This document shows positions 36,128-44,684 of a DNA stretch of 64,000 nucleotides, piece after piece. How positions within the stretch are numbered: position 1 is the first letter of the stretch; each line of letters begins with the position of its first letter. The translations under genes were made by a program, and so were the position numbers. This stretch comes from an uncultured Bacteroidaceae bacterium. Its GTDB lineage: Bacteria > Bacteroidota > Bacteroidia > Bacteroidales > Bacteroidaceae. The notes under the pieces are model-generated. The model was not told where the DNA came from. It saw only the letters and a program-made list of their open reading frames with translations, and did no database searches. The DNA lies in the NCBI GenBank assembly GCA_905234605.1, contig CAJOIE010000003.1, forward strand, positions 1-64,000, read 5' to 3'.

Positions 36128-37270
36128 TCAGTGGTTGAACACGATGCCGCGGGGGTCGATGCCGGCTTCGAAGGTGCCGAGGAGCTGTCCGTCGAGGCTG
36201 TAGCGTGCCACATAGCCTGGAGCGAAGTAGTCGCCGTAGCCTGTCTCAGCGTTGAAGCGATAGGATGTGACGAAGATCTCGCCCGAGGTGGGGTCGATGG
36301 CAATGGAGTTGGGTATCTCCACGCCTGCGAGGCTGCGCTCCTCCAAGCTGCCCGTGGCACAGTCGTAGACAGCGAGCTTGGGGCTGCCCGAGTAGGCATC
36401 GGTGACGATGTAGAGCTTATCCTCGTAGGCCGCAGTCATGTCGGCGCCCATGGCCATGTTGGTCACGGTGACAGGTGTCACGGTGCCGTCGGCGTACTTG
36501 CGCAAGCCACCTGCCTTGAGCACCGCTGTCCAGTCGGCGTTGTAGAGGTCGCCGTCCACGATGTAGAGGTCGCCGCCGGCAGCCACCAACTGCGACGGGT
36601 TGTTGATATTCTCGTCGGTGATGGCTGTCACGGTGCCGGCAGTCAGGTCGATGGCCGACACACAGGGTGCCAGGCCCATGCCATAGTCGGAGCAGGCCAC
36701 ATAGAGAGTGTTGCCAATGAGAGCCATGCCCTCGGGATAGGAGCCCACGGTGTAGGTGGCCTTGAGGCTGTAGTCGACAGTGTCGATGGCAGCCACACAG
36801 CCCCCATAGGTGCTCACGTAGACGCGCCCGTCGTGGGCCAGCAGGTGGCGGGGACTCTTGCCGCCGGCAGCACCCAGCAGGTCGGTCGTGCTGACGTGGT
36901 CGAGCGCCAGCTGCGAGGCAGCGTCGACCACCTCCACACGGTTCTCGCCGTCGACTGCCACATAGAGTTTCGAGCCGTAGATGATGCCTGCATTGGGGGT
37001 CATGCCAATGCTGCGGCCATTAAGCGTGGCAAAGATGTTCTGGCGGGCCTGCTGCGTGGTGAAGTCGTAGTAGGTGATGGAACCGGGGATGCCGCCATAC
37101 ATGTTGCCTGAGTTAATCACAAAGACGCCATTCTGCACGCTGGCAGCAGGGACGGGAGTTGTGCCGGGGTCGGCTGGAGTGGAGTTGACGCTCACCTCGT
37201 CGTCGGTGCAGGAGGTGACGACGGCTGCACCCATGGCGAGTGCAGCCAGAAGACTAAGATGCTTCTTCAT
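36128..37270 (-). CDS. Surface beta-propeller lipoprotein, BtuG-like (DUF5074/YncE-like)
   Basis: The real start is at 37270 (MKKHLSLLAALAMG), sharing an ATGA overlap with the TonB receptor stop; the track's longer ORF runs back into the receptor in another frame. The 380-residue product has a lipobox ending VVTSC at residue 21, followed by TDDE, an acidic surface-export type signal. The rest is a repeated blade pattern of a seven-bladed propeller (NSGNMYGGIPGSITYYD, SKLYVAVDGENRVEVVD, GRVYVSTYGGCVAAID, NTLYVACSD, DKLYIVTDAYSGSPKLAVYD). BtuG proteins of this type hold vitamin B12 over BtuB in Bacteroides; the gene order here agrees. Confidence 0.82.
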   Translation of the reverse strand: MKKHLSLLAALAMGAAVVTSCTDDEVSVNSTPADPGTTPVPAASVQNGVFVINSGNMYGGIPGSITYYDFTTQQARQNIFATLNGRSIGMTPNAGIIYGSKLYVAVDGENRVEVVDAASQLALDHVSTTDLLGAAGGKSPRHLLAHDGRVYVSTYGGCVAAIDTVDYSLKATYTVGSYPEGMALIGNTLYVACSDYGMGLAPCVSAIDLTAGTVTAITDENINNPSQLVAAGGDLYIVDGDLYNADWTAVLKAGGLRKYADGTVTPVTVTNMAMGADMTAAYEDKLYIVTDAYSGSPKLAVYDCATGSLEERSLAGVEIPNSIAIDPTSGEIFVTSYRFNAETGYGDYFAPGYVARYSLDGQLLGTFEAGIDPRGIVFNH

Positions 37271-39225
37271 AGTGTGTTTAGTGAAAGGGTTAGGAAATAA
37301 TGTCGGCCAGGCATAGGATACAGCCTGATGATGTCGTACTGCCGGTTGAGGACGTTGCGGCACTCGGCACGGAGGGTGGCCGTGCAGCGGCGCAGACGCA
37401 GCTGGCGCGCCGCCGTGAGCGTCCATTCCCAATATGGCGGCAGGCGGGTGCCGTCGTGGTGCTCGTTGCTGCTGTAGCGCTCGCCACAGCCCTGTCCGCC
37501 GGCTGTGAGCTGCACCCACGGCGAGAGCCAGGCCACACTCACCGCGCCGATGTGGAGCGGCGTATAGGCTATCTGGAGACCATAGTAGGGCGAGGTGGCG
37601 AGTGTGCGGTTGGTTGCTTCCTGAAGGGTGTAGTTGGCCATGATACGCACCGAGTGGCCGCGCCCTGCATCGCAGGCCGCCTGGAGGGTGGCATCGATGC
37701 CACGGGTGCGCACGCGTCCGAGGTTGATGCAGCGGAAGATGAACATGTTGTAGGGCACAGCCTGGATCTTGTCGCTCACGTGGCCCGAGTAGGCATCGGC
37801 CGTAAGGGTCAGCGTGGTGCGCGGCAGGGGCGTGCCCGTGTAGGTGAAGCCCGCGTTGAACATGCTTGTGCACTCAGGCTTGAGGTCGGTGCTGCCGTAG
37901 TGGAAATAGTAGCTCTCGGTGAATGTGGGCGGGCGGAAGATGTCCTTGTAGGAGGCGTGCAGACTGAGCCCTGTCCTGCCCCATGGCTGAACGCTCACGC
38001 CTATGGATGGCGAGAGGTGGCTGATGGAGCGCGCATCAGAGCCCGTGCGCGCACGGTTGGAATGCAGCGAATGGAGCAGGCGCACCGTGGCCGTGGCATG
38101 GTGTGAGTGCCACTTCACAGCTGCCGTCTGCCACAGGGAGTTGCGCTGCGGACGGCGGTCCTGCGGCAGCGTGGAGTTGAGGTTGTGGACGGCATAGTCG
38201 GCAGCATAGGACACACTCCAGTGTGAAGAGGCTGTGGCGAGTGCCGAGAGCGTGGCGTAGTAGTCGCGCTGCCAGTAGGCCGCATCGCGCACATGGCTGG
38301 GATAGAGAGGGTCGGCATAGTCGCTCGCGGCCCAGTCCCACTTGGCTGCGGCACGCATCGTCAGGCGACGGCCCAGACGCTGCGTCCATGCGGCCTGGGC
38401 ATAGACATTGCGCTCGGAGAGTGTCTCGCGGCTCAGCTGCGAGTAGTAGTACACCTGTCCTGGCAGCTGACGGTCGGCACCGTAGGCATAGACCTTGGCC
38501 GTTAGCGTCTGCGAGACCGACGGCTGCCAGAGTGCCGACAGCTCGCCGTGGGCTGCGTCCATGCGGCTGTTGCGGCGGTGCTCACGTGTCACGAGGCTTA
38601 CGTTGCGGAAGGTGAAGGGGTAGCCGTTGTCGGCATGTGTGTAGCTGCCCGTGGCACCGAGGGTGAGACGGTCGCCGAGCGGCTGCTGCACGGTGAGATG
38701 CGGGCTGACGTAGCCGTAGGAGCCGGCACGCACATCGGCACTGACACGCGGCTGCCACCCCGGCAACGGCTGCGCGAGGCTGTTCATGAAGAGCACAGCA
38801 GGCTGGGCTGCCGTACGGGCAGGGACAAAGATGTCGTCGGCATCGCCTATGCTCAGCGAGAGACGCTCCACATCGGCCAGCGAATAACGCCCGAGGTCGA
38901 TCTCGCCGCTAAGGGCATCGCTGAGCATAAGCCCGTCGACAGCCACGCCCGTATGCTTGGTCCCGAGCCCACGCACGGACACCGTCTTCATGCCTCCGGC
39001 ACCGCCGTAGTCGCGCAGTGTGACAGAGGGCAGATGGTGCAAGGCATCGGCAAAGCCGGTGATGCCCATCTGTCGCATCTCATCGCGCTCCAGCACATGA
39101 ACCGGCACAGCAGCGCGCAGGGCACGCGTGCGGGCTGTCTCGACGACATCGACGGGGCGCATCTGCCTTGTGGCCGCAGTGTCGGTCACAAGAGAGCACA
39201 GGCTGAGCACAATGGCTGTCAACAT
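37267..39225 (-). CDS. TonB-dependent outer-membrane receptor (BtuB-like)
   Basis: Start set at MLTAIVLSLCSLVTD (39225) because the longer ORF would read through a tRNA gene; 652 residues. There is a signal peptide, a plug domain (VPVHVLERDEMRQMGITGFADALHHLPSVTLRDYGG...VSVRGLGTKHTGVAVDG) and a ~500-residue barrel ending in an aromatic-rich strand (MPGRHYFLTLSLNTL). Size and the partner genes fit a BtuB-type receptor instead of the larger SusC type. It leads the operon receptor-propeller-binding protein-permease. Only 80 bases separate it from tRNA-fMet, leaving no room for a cobalamin riboswitch. Confidence 0.88.
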   Translation of the reverse strand: MLTAIVLSLCSLVTDTAATRQMRPVDVVETARTRALRAAVPVHVLERDEMRQMGITGFADALHHLPSVTLRDYGGAGGMKTVSVRGLGTKHTGVAVDGLMLSDALSGEIDLGRYSLADVERLSLSIGDADDIFVPARTAAQPAVLFMNSLAQPLPGWQPRVSADVRAGSYGYVSPHLTVQQPLGDRLTLGATGSYTHADNGYPFTFRNVSLVTREHRRNSRMDAAHGELSALWQPSVSQTLTAKVYAYGADRQLPGQVYYYSQLSRETLSERNVYAQAAWTQRLGRRLTMRAAAKWDWAASDYADPLYPSHVRDAAYWQRDYYATLSALATASSHWSVSYAADYAVHNLNSTLPQDRRPQRNSLWQTAAVKWHSHHATATVRLLHSLHSNRARTGSDARSISHLSPSIGVSVQPWGRTGLSLHASYKDIFRPPTFTESYYFHYGSTDLKPECTSMFNAGFTYTGTPLPRTTLTLTADAYSGHVSDKIQAVPYNMFIFRCINLGRVRTRGIDATLQAACDAGRGHSVRIMANYTLQEATNRTLATSPYYGLQIAYTPLHIGAVSVAWLSPWVQLTAGGQGCGERYSSNEHHDGTRLPPYWEWTLTAARQLRLRRCTATLRAECRNVLNRQYDIIRLYPMPGRHYFLTLSLNTL

Positions 39226-39267
39226 CTTGAACGTGAATAGTGCATACCGCGGGCAAACATCATGCAC

Positions 39268-39300
39268 GGAAAAAGGACCGCCTCTTGTGGCAGTCCTTCC
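39268..39300 (-). terminator. Terminator after tRNA-fMet
   Basis: AAGGAC/GTCCTT with an inner GCC/GGC extension, followed by a T run on the minus strand. It lies between the tRNA and the TonB receptor gene, so the operon probably needs its own promoter in the remaining ~45 bases, where I see no good consensus. Confidence 0.6.
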
Positions 39301-39305
39301 CTGTG

Positions 39306-39378
39306 TTGCGGAGGTCCGACTCGAACGGGCGACCTCCAGGTTATGAGCCTGGCGAGCTACCAACTGCTCCACTCCGCG
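39306..39378 (-). tRNA. Initiator tRNA-fMet (CAT)
   Basis: Anticodon loop CTCATAA gives CAT. The first pair of the acceptor is C1 opposite A72, and the anticodon stem carries G-C pairs (CCAGG/CCTGG), both typical of initiator tRNA. Discriminator A; CCA not encoded. Confidence 0.95.
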
Positions 39379-39404
39379 ATGTGACGGTTTCCCGTTTGCG
39401 GTTG

Positions 39405-39412
39405 CAAAGGTA
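39405..39412 (-). promoter_or_regulatory. -7 element of tRNA-fMet
   Basis: TACCTTTG on the minus strand with TTG 20 bases upstream, 27 bases before the tRNA. Confidence 0.65.
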
Positions 39413-39528
39413 GACCTTTCTGAGCTTCTGTGCAAGACCTGCAAGAAAAAAGTTGCCTCATGGCAGTCCCAATGCGCACGTGTGCACAAAGCTGAGGCCA
39501 AATCCTTGGTCGGAAACGCGCGAAAGCC

Positions 39529-39536
39529 TACTTTTG
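39529..39536 (+). promoter_or_regulatory. -7 element of the TetR-fabG-rluA operon
   Basis: TACTTTTG with TTG 20 bases upstream (39506-39508). It supports the start at 39576. Confidence 0.65.
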
Positions 39537-39575
39537 CACGGACTCCACAAGCATGGAGAAAAAGCAACAAGCATC

Positions 39576-40166
39576 ATGGCAGTAGCACGCACACGCCAGA
39601 AGCTGGTGGATGTGGCCCGGCAGCTCTTCGCCAAGAAGGGGCTCGAAGACACCACCATGAACGACATAGCGCAGGCATCGGGGCTCGGACGCCGCACACT
39701 ATACACCTACTTCAAGAGCAAGGAGGAGGTGTATGCCGCCGTAATCGACGGCGAGCTGATGCGCATCTCATCGACCTTCCTCGCCGTGGCACGCAAGCAG
39801 CTCTCGCCCGAGAACAAGCTGGTGGAACTCATCTTTGCCCACCTGAGCCTCATAAAGGAAGCCGTGGAGCGCAACGGCAACCTGCGCGCCCAGTTCTTCC
39901 GCAACATCTGGCAAGTGGAGAGCGTGCGCAAGAAGTATGACCGCATTGAGCGCGACATCTTTGCCAAGACCATTGCCGAGGGAGTGGAACAGGGCATCTT
40001 CGAGATCGACGACCTGTCGCTATACACCGACATACTGCATGCCTGTGTGAAAGGGCTTGAGGTGCCATACATCTACGGCCGCCTCGGCGAAGGACTCAAC
40101 ATACACGGCGTCAGACCCATCATACGCCACCTCATACGCAAAGCCTTCGGCAAGGAACGAGCTTGA
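39576..40166 (+). CDS. TetR/AcrR family transcriptional regulator
   Basis: The start MAVARTRQKLVDVARQLFAKKG is chosen since the ORF upstream overlaps the promoter; 196 residues. The HTH at ~28-50 reads TTMNDIAQASGLGRRTLYTYFKSKEEVYAAV, a textbook TetR DNA-binding domain. The C-terminal ligand-binding domain is not recognisable at family level. It is the first of three tightly spaced genes (38 bases to a FabG-type reductase, then an RluA-type gene 6 bases later), so it may regulate its own operon or fatty-acid genes. No obvious palindromic operator was spotted at the promoter. Confidence 0.92.
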   Translation: MAVARTRQKLVDVARQLFAKKGLEDTTMNDIAQASGLGRRTLYTYFKSKEEVYAAVIDGELMRISSTFLAVARKQLSPENKLVELIFAHLSLIKEAVERNGNLRAQFFRNIWQVESVRKKYDRIERDIFAKTIAEGVEQGIFEIDDLSLYTDILHACVKGLEVPYIYGRLGEGLNIHGVRPIIRHLIRKAFGKERA

Positions 40167-40204
40167 CACTAATCATTCAAACAAAACTATAACATAATAC
40201 TGAC

Positions 40205-40951
40205 ATGGGACTACTACAAGGCAAGACGGCTCTCATCACAGGAGCTGCACGCGGCATAGGCAAAGCCATCGCACTGCGCTTTGCTGCCGAAGGAGCTAAC
40301 ATCGCATTCACCGACCTCGTAATCGACGAGAACGGCGAGGCCACACGCAAGGAGATAGAGGCTCTGGGCGTGACATGCCGCGCCTACGCCTCCAACGCCG
40401 CCGACTTCGCTGCAACAGAGACTTTGGTGAAGCAGGTGAAGGACGACTTCGGAAGCGTGGACGTGCTGGTGAACAACGCCGGCATCACCAAGGACGGCCT
40501 GATGCTGCGCATGACAGAGCAGCAGTGGGATGCCGTGATTGGCGTCAACCTCAAGTCGGCATTCAACTTCATTCATGCCGTGGTGCCGGTGATGATGCGC
40601 CAACGCGGCGGCTCCATCATCAATATGGCCAGCGTGGTGGGCGTGCACGGCAATGCCGGACAGGCCAACTATGCAGCCTCGAAGGCCGGCATGATAGCTC
40701 TGGCCAAGAGCATAGCCCAGGAGATGGGTGCCAAGGGCATACGCGCCAACGCCATTGCCCCAGGCTTCATCGAGACAGCCATGACAGCCCAGCTGCCCGA
40801 GGAGGTGCGCCAGGAATGGTGCAAGAAGATACCCTTGCGCCGTGGCGGCACACCCGACGACGTGGCCAACGTGGCCCTCTTCCTCGCCTCCGACCTGAGC
40901 TCATACGTCAGCGGTCAGGTGATACAGATTGACGGCGGCATGAACATGTAG
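40205..40951 (+). CDS. fabG: 3-oxoacyl-ACP reductase
   Basis: A 248-residue short-chain dehydrogenase with all FabG landmarks: GAARGIGKAIALRFA (NADPH binding), NNAGITKDGLMLRM, the Ser in INMASVVG, YAASKAGMIALAKS (Tyr-x3-Lys), IAPGFIETAMT and YVSGQVIQIDGGMNM. It reduces 3-oxoacyl-ACP in fatty-acid elongation in the cytoplasm. Placed after a TetR regulator and directly before an RluA-type gene. Confidence 0.95.
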   Translation: MGLLQGKTALITGAARGIGKAIALRFAAEGANIAFTDLVIDENGEATRKEIEALGVTCRAYASNAADFAATETLVKQVKDDFGSVDVLVNNAGITKDGLMLRMTEQQWDAVIGVNLKSAFNFIHAVVPVMMRQRGGSIINMASVVGVHGNAGQANYAASKAGMIALAKSIAQEMGAKGIRANAIAPGFIETAMTAQLPEEVRQEWCKKIPLRRGGTPDDVANVALFLASDLSSYVSGQVIQIDGGMNM

Positions 40952-40957
40952 GGAAAC

Positions 40958-41674
40958 GTGGAAGTAGTCTACGAGGACAACCACATCATCGTCGTGCACA
41001 AACAAGCAGGCGAGATTGTGCAAGGCGACAAAACGGGCGACCGGCCGCTGTCGGAGCTCGTGAAAGCCTACATCAAGGAGCACTACGCCAAGCCTGGCGC
41101 AGTGTTCCTTGGTGTTGTGCACAGGCTGGACCGTCCCGTGAGCGGGTTGGTGGTGTTTGCCCGCACGAGCAAGGCTCTCACACGGCTCAACGAGATGTTC
41201 CGCAACGCCACGGTGGAGAAGACCTACTATGCCGTTGTGCACAATGCACCACAGGCTGCCGAGGCGACACTGACACACTACCTGCTGCGCAACGAACAGA
41301 CCAACAAGAGCTACGTGACCAATGCCGGACGGGCAGGAGCCAAGAAGGCCGTGCTCGACTACAGGCTCGCAGGCAGCAGTGAGCACTACCGCCTGCTTGA
41401 AGTGCACCTACACACGGGCCGGCACCACCAGATACGCTGCCAGCTGGCTGCCATAGGGTGTGTCATTGCCGGCGACCTCAAATATGGCGCACGACGCAGC
41501 AACGCCGACGGCAGTATATGCCTGCACGCAGGTCGCATCCGGTTTGAGCATCCAGTGTCGCACACACTGATAGACATCAGTGCGCCACTACCAAAAACAG
41601 GGCCTTGGAAAGGTTTTCAAGACGCCGTGCCTGAACTGGCAACAGCAATCACTCCCGCACCTGCTGGAATGTGA
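40958..41674 (+). CDS. RluA-family pseudouridine synthase
   Basis: A 238-residue protein that begins with GTG at 40958, six bases after the fabG stop; there is no ATG at the conserved start VVYEDNHIIVVHKQAGEIV. Motif II is GVVHRLDRPVSGLVVFART, in which the Asp is catalytic, and LEVHLHTGRHHQIRCQL follows. There is no S4 domain, as in the short RluA/RluE-like types. It isomerises uridine in rRNA or tRNA; the target site is not known. Its 3' end overlaps the convergent lipoprotein gene by 26 bases. Confidence 0.92.
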   Translation: MEVVYEDNHIIVVHKQAGEIVQGDKTGDRPLSELVKAYIKEHYAKPGAVFLGVVHRLDRPVSGLVVFARTSKALTRLNEMFRNATVEKTYYAVVHNAPQAAEATLTHYLLRNEQTNKSYVTNAGRAGAKKAVLDYRLAGSSEHYRLLEVHLHTGRHHQIRCQLAAIGCVIAGDLKYGARRSNADGSICLHAGRIRFEHPVSHTLIDISAPLPKTGPWKGFQDAVPELATAITPAPAGM

Positions 41675-42347
41675 TTTCGTAGAAGCAAGGATACACGCTT
41701 TGCCTTGCAAGAACTGTTCCCTCAGAGTGGGGAACGATGAGCCGCACCTTGGCTATCGACTCGTCGGCACTGAGCTGACGACCTATATGGATGTAGCTGA
41801 AAGGCACCAACCAACCTGAAGGCACCTCGGTGGACGAGTACATGCGATACATGGCTCCCCCGCCGCCATCGGTATTGAAGGAGGCCGTGAAGGTGCCGTA
41901 TGAGTTGGAGATGTCGATGATGTCGGGACTCGAAGAGTAGTAGAGCACATCGTTGCGAGTGAGCAATGAGTCGCTCATGATGTTATATTCCCAGTAGCGG
42001 GCTATGACACGCTTGCTCTGCCCCGAGAGCAGACGCTCGCCGGCACCACGGCGCACGATTTGCATGTAGACACCGCTGTTGCTGAAGAGCACATACTCGT
42101 TGCGCTCCAGACTGGTGACCGTGTCCTGCGCGAGGAACTGCTCTTCAGTGATGACATTGATGCGCCCCACATGAAGAAGCGTGTCGCCGTCGCTGCTGAC
42201 GATGGAAGCATCGCGGGCAATGAAGGCTGCCACTGCCTTACGCTCGTCCTTCTTCTGGTCGGCATAAGTCTTGTCGTCGTGGCATGAACCAAGCGCAATC
42301 GCAACAAGCAGAAGCGTACCGGCTATAGTGAAGAGGCGTGAGCGCAT
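41649..42347 (-). CDS. DUF4827 family lipoprotein
   Basis: The start MRSRLFTIAGTLLLVAIALGSC gives a lipoprotein signal with Cys at ~22, followed by HDDK, an acidic surface-export-like signal; 232 residues. The rest fits DUF4827 (YADQKKDERKAVAAFIARDASIVSSDGDTLL... GWLVPFSYIHIGRQ... FYEITFQQVRE), whose C-terminal half may resemble an FKBP-type fold. Function unknown. It lies 49 bases downstream of the nucleotide-sugar dehydratase gene on the same strand and shares the last 26 bases with the convergent RluA-type gene. Confidence 0.8.
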   Translation of the reverse strand: MRSRLFTIAGTLLLVAIALGSCHDDKTYADQKKDERKAVAAFIARDASIVSSDGDTLLHVGRINVITEEQFLAQDTVTSLERNEYVLFSNSGVYMQIVRRGAGERLLSGQSKRVIARYWEYNIMSDSLLTRNDVLYYSSSPDIIDISNSYGTFTASFNTDGGGGAMYRMYSSTEVPSGWLVPFSYIHIGRQLSADESIAKVRLIVPHSEGTVLARQSVYPCFYEITFQQVRE

Positions 42348-42396
42348 AAGTGAGCAAAGGTTACAACTTGAGAAATGGAGGCAAGGAGCATTAGGG

Positions 42397-44352
42397 CTAA
42401 GCTTTCTGCTCTGCCTTGGTATCGAGCACCTGATAGGCTGAGTGCTGGCTCTTATATTCCGGCACAATGGCTTTCATCTTAGCTACTGTCCGCATGTCAT
42501 CGTAGCGGCACGAGATGGCATATAGCTCATCAATGTCGGCACACACTGCCTTGTAGTCATACTCACGCACCTGGGCTATCTTTATCTTCGCATTGAAGGT
42601 GGGCTTGGTGGCTTCCTCGTCGTTGAGCACTTCCTCATAGAGTTTCTCACCATCACGCAGGCCTGTGAACTCTATTGACACTCCTTCTACCCCGCTGAGC
42701 ATTATCATGCGACGTGCCAGGTCGGCAATACGCACAGGCTTGCCCATATCGAAGACAAATATCTCGCCGCCACGTCCCATGGTGCCTGCCTCGAGCACGA
42801 GCTTGCATGCCTCGGGGATTAGCATGAAGAAACGTATGATGTCGGGATGCGTCACCGTGACGGGACCACCCTGCTGTATCTGCCGCTTGAAGAGAGGTAT
42901 CACAGAGCCGTTGCTGCCAAGGACATTGCCGAAGCGGGTGGTGACAAACTGCGTTATCGGTTTCTGCCCGTTGGCCATCAATGGGGCTGTGCCATCCTTG
43001 ATGGCCTTGTCAAGGCTCTGAACATATATCTCACAGATGCGCTTGGAGCAACCCATGACATTAGTAGGATTAACAGCCTTGTCGGTGGAAATCATCACGA
43101 ACTTGCGTACACCGTAGCGCACCGCCAAATCGGCCATCACGCGCGTACCTATAATATTATTATGCACTGCTTCGCTGGGATTGTCCTCCATCATGGGCAC
43201 ATGCTTGTAGGCCGCGGCGTGGAACAGATAGTCCACCTTATGGCTCTGGAATATGTGCTCCATGCGACTGGCATCGGTGATGGTGGTGACAATGGTCTGC
43301 ACCTTCACGTCGGGGAAGTCGTGCTGCATCATCAGGCGTATGTCGTGCTGGGGAGTCTCGGCCTCATCTATGAGCAACATGCATGCAGGCTTGAAGTTCG
43401 CCACCTGCCGGACAATCTCCGAGCCTATGCTGCCCGCCGAACCTGTTATGAGAATTGTAGTGCCTGACAGCATCTCGCCAACGGCCTTGAGGTCAACATG
43501 TATCTCATCGCGTGGCAGAAGGTCCTCAATCTGTATCTCGCGCAACTGCACATGCATGCTGTCGCCCTTGCCATCCCACTCCTGCATGGCAGCATCGGCT
43601 GTATAGACGGTGATGTTGGCATCCAGCAGGCGCTCCGTGAATGAGTGGTCAATGGTGAGACGTTCCTTCTTCAGCGGCGATACAAGCAACGTGCGCACCC
43701 CACGGGTGAGCATTTTCTTAATCAGGTGTTCATCGTTGTTGAACACGTTCACGCCTTGCAGGATATGCCCTTGCATCTTGTCCTCAGGATCTGCAACGAA
43801 GCCACACAGCTTGAAGCGAGCCGGACGCGACATGCGCAGGTTCTTGGCAATTGCCATGCCTCCCTCGTGGACTCCGTATATGAAGCACCGGCGCACATGC
43901 TGGTCAAGGAGCATGTGGTCATGCATCATCTTGACAAAGATGCGCGCACCACCCATAATGAGTGTTGCTATCAGGGTCATCACCAGCAGCTCGCGAATGC
44001 GCAGCGGAGCCATGTAGGCATCTGAATGGAAGAAGATACGCACCACAATGGCAAAGCTGACGCCTATCAGGTTAGCCACCAGAACGCGATAGAGGTCGGA
44101 GAACGAGGAATAGCGGAAGACCCCCGAGTATGTGCGCATCACACGGAAGCCAATGAGGAAGAACAGCAGGTAGAACAGCAGGGTCCGCAGCAGCGGCCAG
44201 AACATGTGCATTGTGGCTATACGGCCGTGGTTGAGGAAAAATACCGTGAAACCGCTGAATACGACTACTGCACAATCAAAGAGAAGGATGGCCCAGAACG
44301 GGAGGGCACCCCTGGAGAAATACCACTGAAAAACACGTTTTATCCTTTCCAT
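42397..44352 (-). CDS. Membrane-bound nucleotide-sugar 4,6-dehydratase (CapD/WbpM/PglF family)
   Basis: Start MERIKRVFQWYFSRGALPFW; 651 residues. Four or five membrane helices (to ~140) are followed by a Rossmann-like domain (RRCFIYGVHEGGMAIAKNL) and a second catalytic SDR domain: ITGSAGSIGSEIVRQV, FHAAAYKHVPMMEDNPSEAV, SVISTDKAVNPTNVMG-type segment and TTRFGNVLGSNGSVIPLF. The SDR Tyr of YxxxK is replaced by the MGCSKR type, as in this UDP-GlcNAc 4,6-dehydratase family. It makes a 4-keto-6-deoxy sugar for capsule, O-antigen or protein glycosylation. First gene of a two-gene operon with the DUF4827 lipoprotein. Confidence 0.92.
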   Translation of the reverse strand: MERIKRVFQWYFSRGALPFWAILLFDCAVVVFSGFTVFFLNHGRIATMHMFWPLLRTLLFYLLFFLIGFRVMRTYSGVFRYSSFSDLYRVLVANLIGVSFAIVVRIFFHSDAYMAPLRIRELLVMTLIATLIMGGARIFVKMMHDHMLLDQHVRRCFIYGVHEGGMAIAKNLRMSRPARFKLCGFVADPEDKMQGHILQGVNVFNNDEHLIKKMLTRGVRTLLVSPLKKERLTIDHSFTERLLDANITVYTADAAMQEWDGKGDSMHVQLREIQIEDLLPRDEIHVDLKAVGEMLSGTTILITGSAGSIGSEIVRQVANFKPACMLLIDEAETPQHDIRLMMQHDFPDVKVQTIVTTITDASRMEHIFQSHKVDYLFHAAAYKHVPMMEDNPSEAVHNNIIGTRVMADLAVRYGVRKFVMISTDKAVNPTNVMGCSKRICEIYVQSLDKAIKDGTAPLMANGQKPITQFVTTRFGNVLGSNGSVIPLFKRQIQQGGPVTVTHPDIIRFFMLIPEACKLVLEAGTMGRGGEIFVFDMGKPVRIADLARRMIMLSGVEGVSIEFTGLRDGEKLYEEVLNDEEATKPTFNAKIKIAQVREYDYKAVCADIDELYAISCRYDDMRTVAKMKAIVPEYKSQHSAYQVLDTKAEQKA

Positions 44353-44379
44353 GTAAACGTTATTCGCGCCATTATTATG

Positions 44380-44387
44380 CAAAGATA
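44380..44387 (-). promoter_or_regulatory. -7 element of the dehydratase operon
   Basis: TATCTTTG on the minus strand with TTG 20 bases upstream, 28 bases before the start codon. Confidence 0.65.
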
Positions 44388-44479
44388 ACCCAAAAACCAT
44401 TTGCGGCCAAGCCCCCCCCGATTTTTTATTAAAACGGCAACTCCACAGAGCTCGCGGCGAAAATATCGCGGGCTTGCAC

Positions 44480-44509
44480 TTGGTCATTGTGCGAAAAGGC
44501 GTACCTTTG
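44480..44509 (+). promoter_or_regulatory. Promoter of rplM-rpsI(-rpsB-tsf)
   Basis: TTG (44480-44482), a 19-base spacer and TACCTTTG (44502-44509). Confidence 0.7.
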
Positions 44510-44526
44510 CACGCCGATTATTATCA

Positions 44527-44642
44527 AGGGTCACTCTGTAACGACCCTCACCCGCATGTGTTAATAGCTCTTCTCATTGGCCTGGGAGAGTGGTTAGGGA
44601 ATCATCGGGTGCCGCAGGTTTCACCGCACGGTGAGCCTTGCA
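44527..44642 (+). promoter_or_regulatory. Structured mRNA leader of rplM
   Basis: The ~170-base leader can form AGGGTC/GACCCT (44527-44548) and a second hairpin with CACCG/CGGTG (44622-44633) extended by CAGG/CCTTG. Ribosomal-protein operons often carry such leaders for autoregulation; the function here is inferred. Confidence 0.45.
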
Positions 44643-44684
44643 ACAGAACCAAACTGTAATAAACAAACCTCTAAGCAACGAAGA

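Noticed and set aside
39226-39305. Cobalamin riboswitch upstream of the TonB receptor
   Set aside because: The gap is only 80 bases, contains the tRNA terminator and shows no B12-box-like segment.
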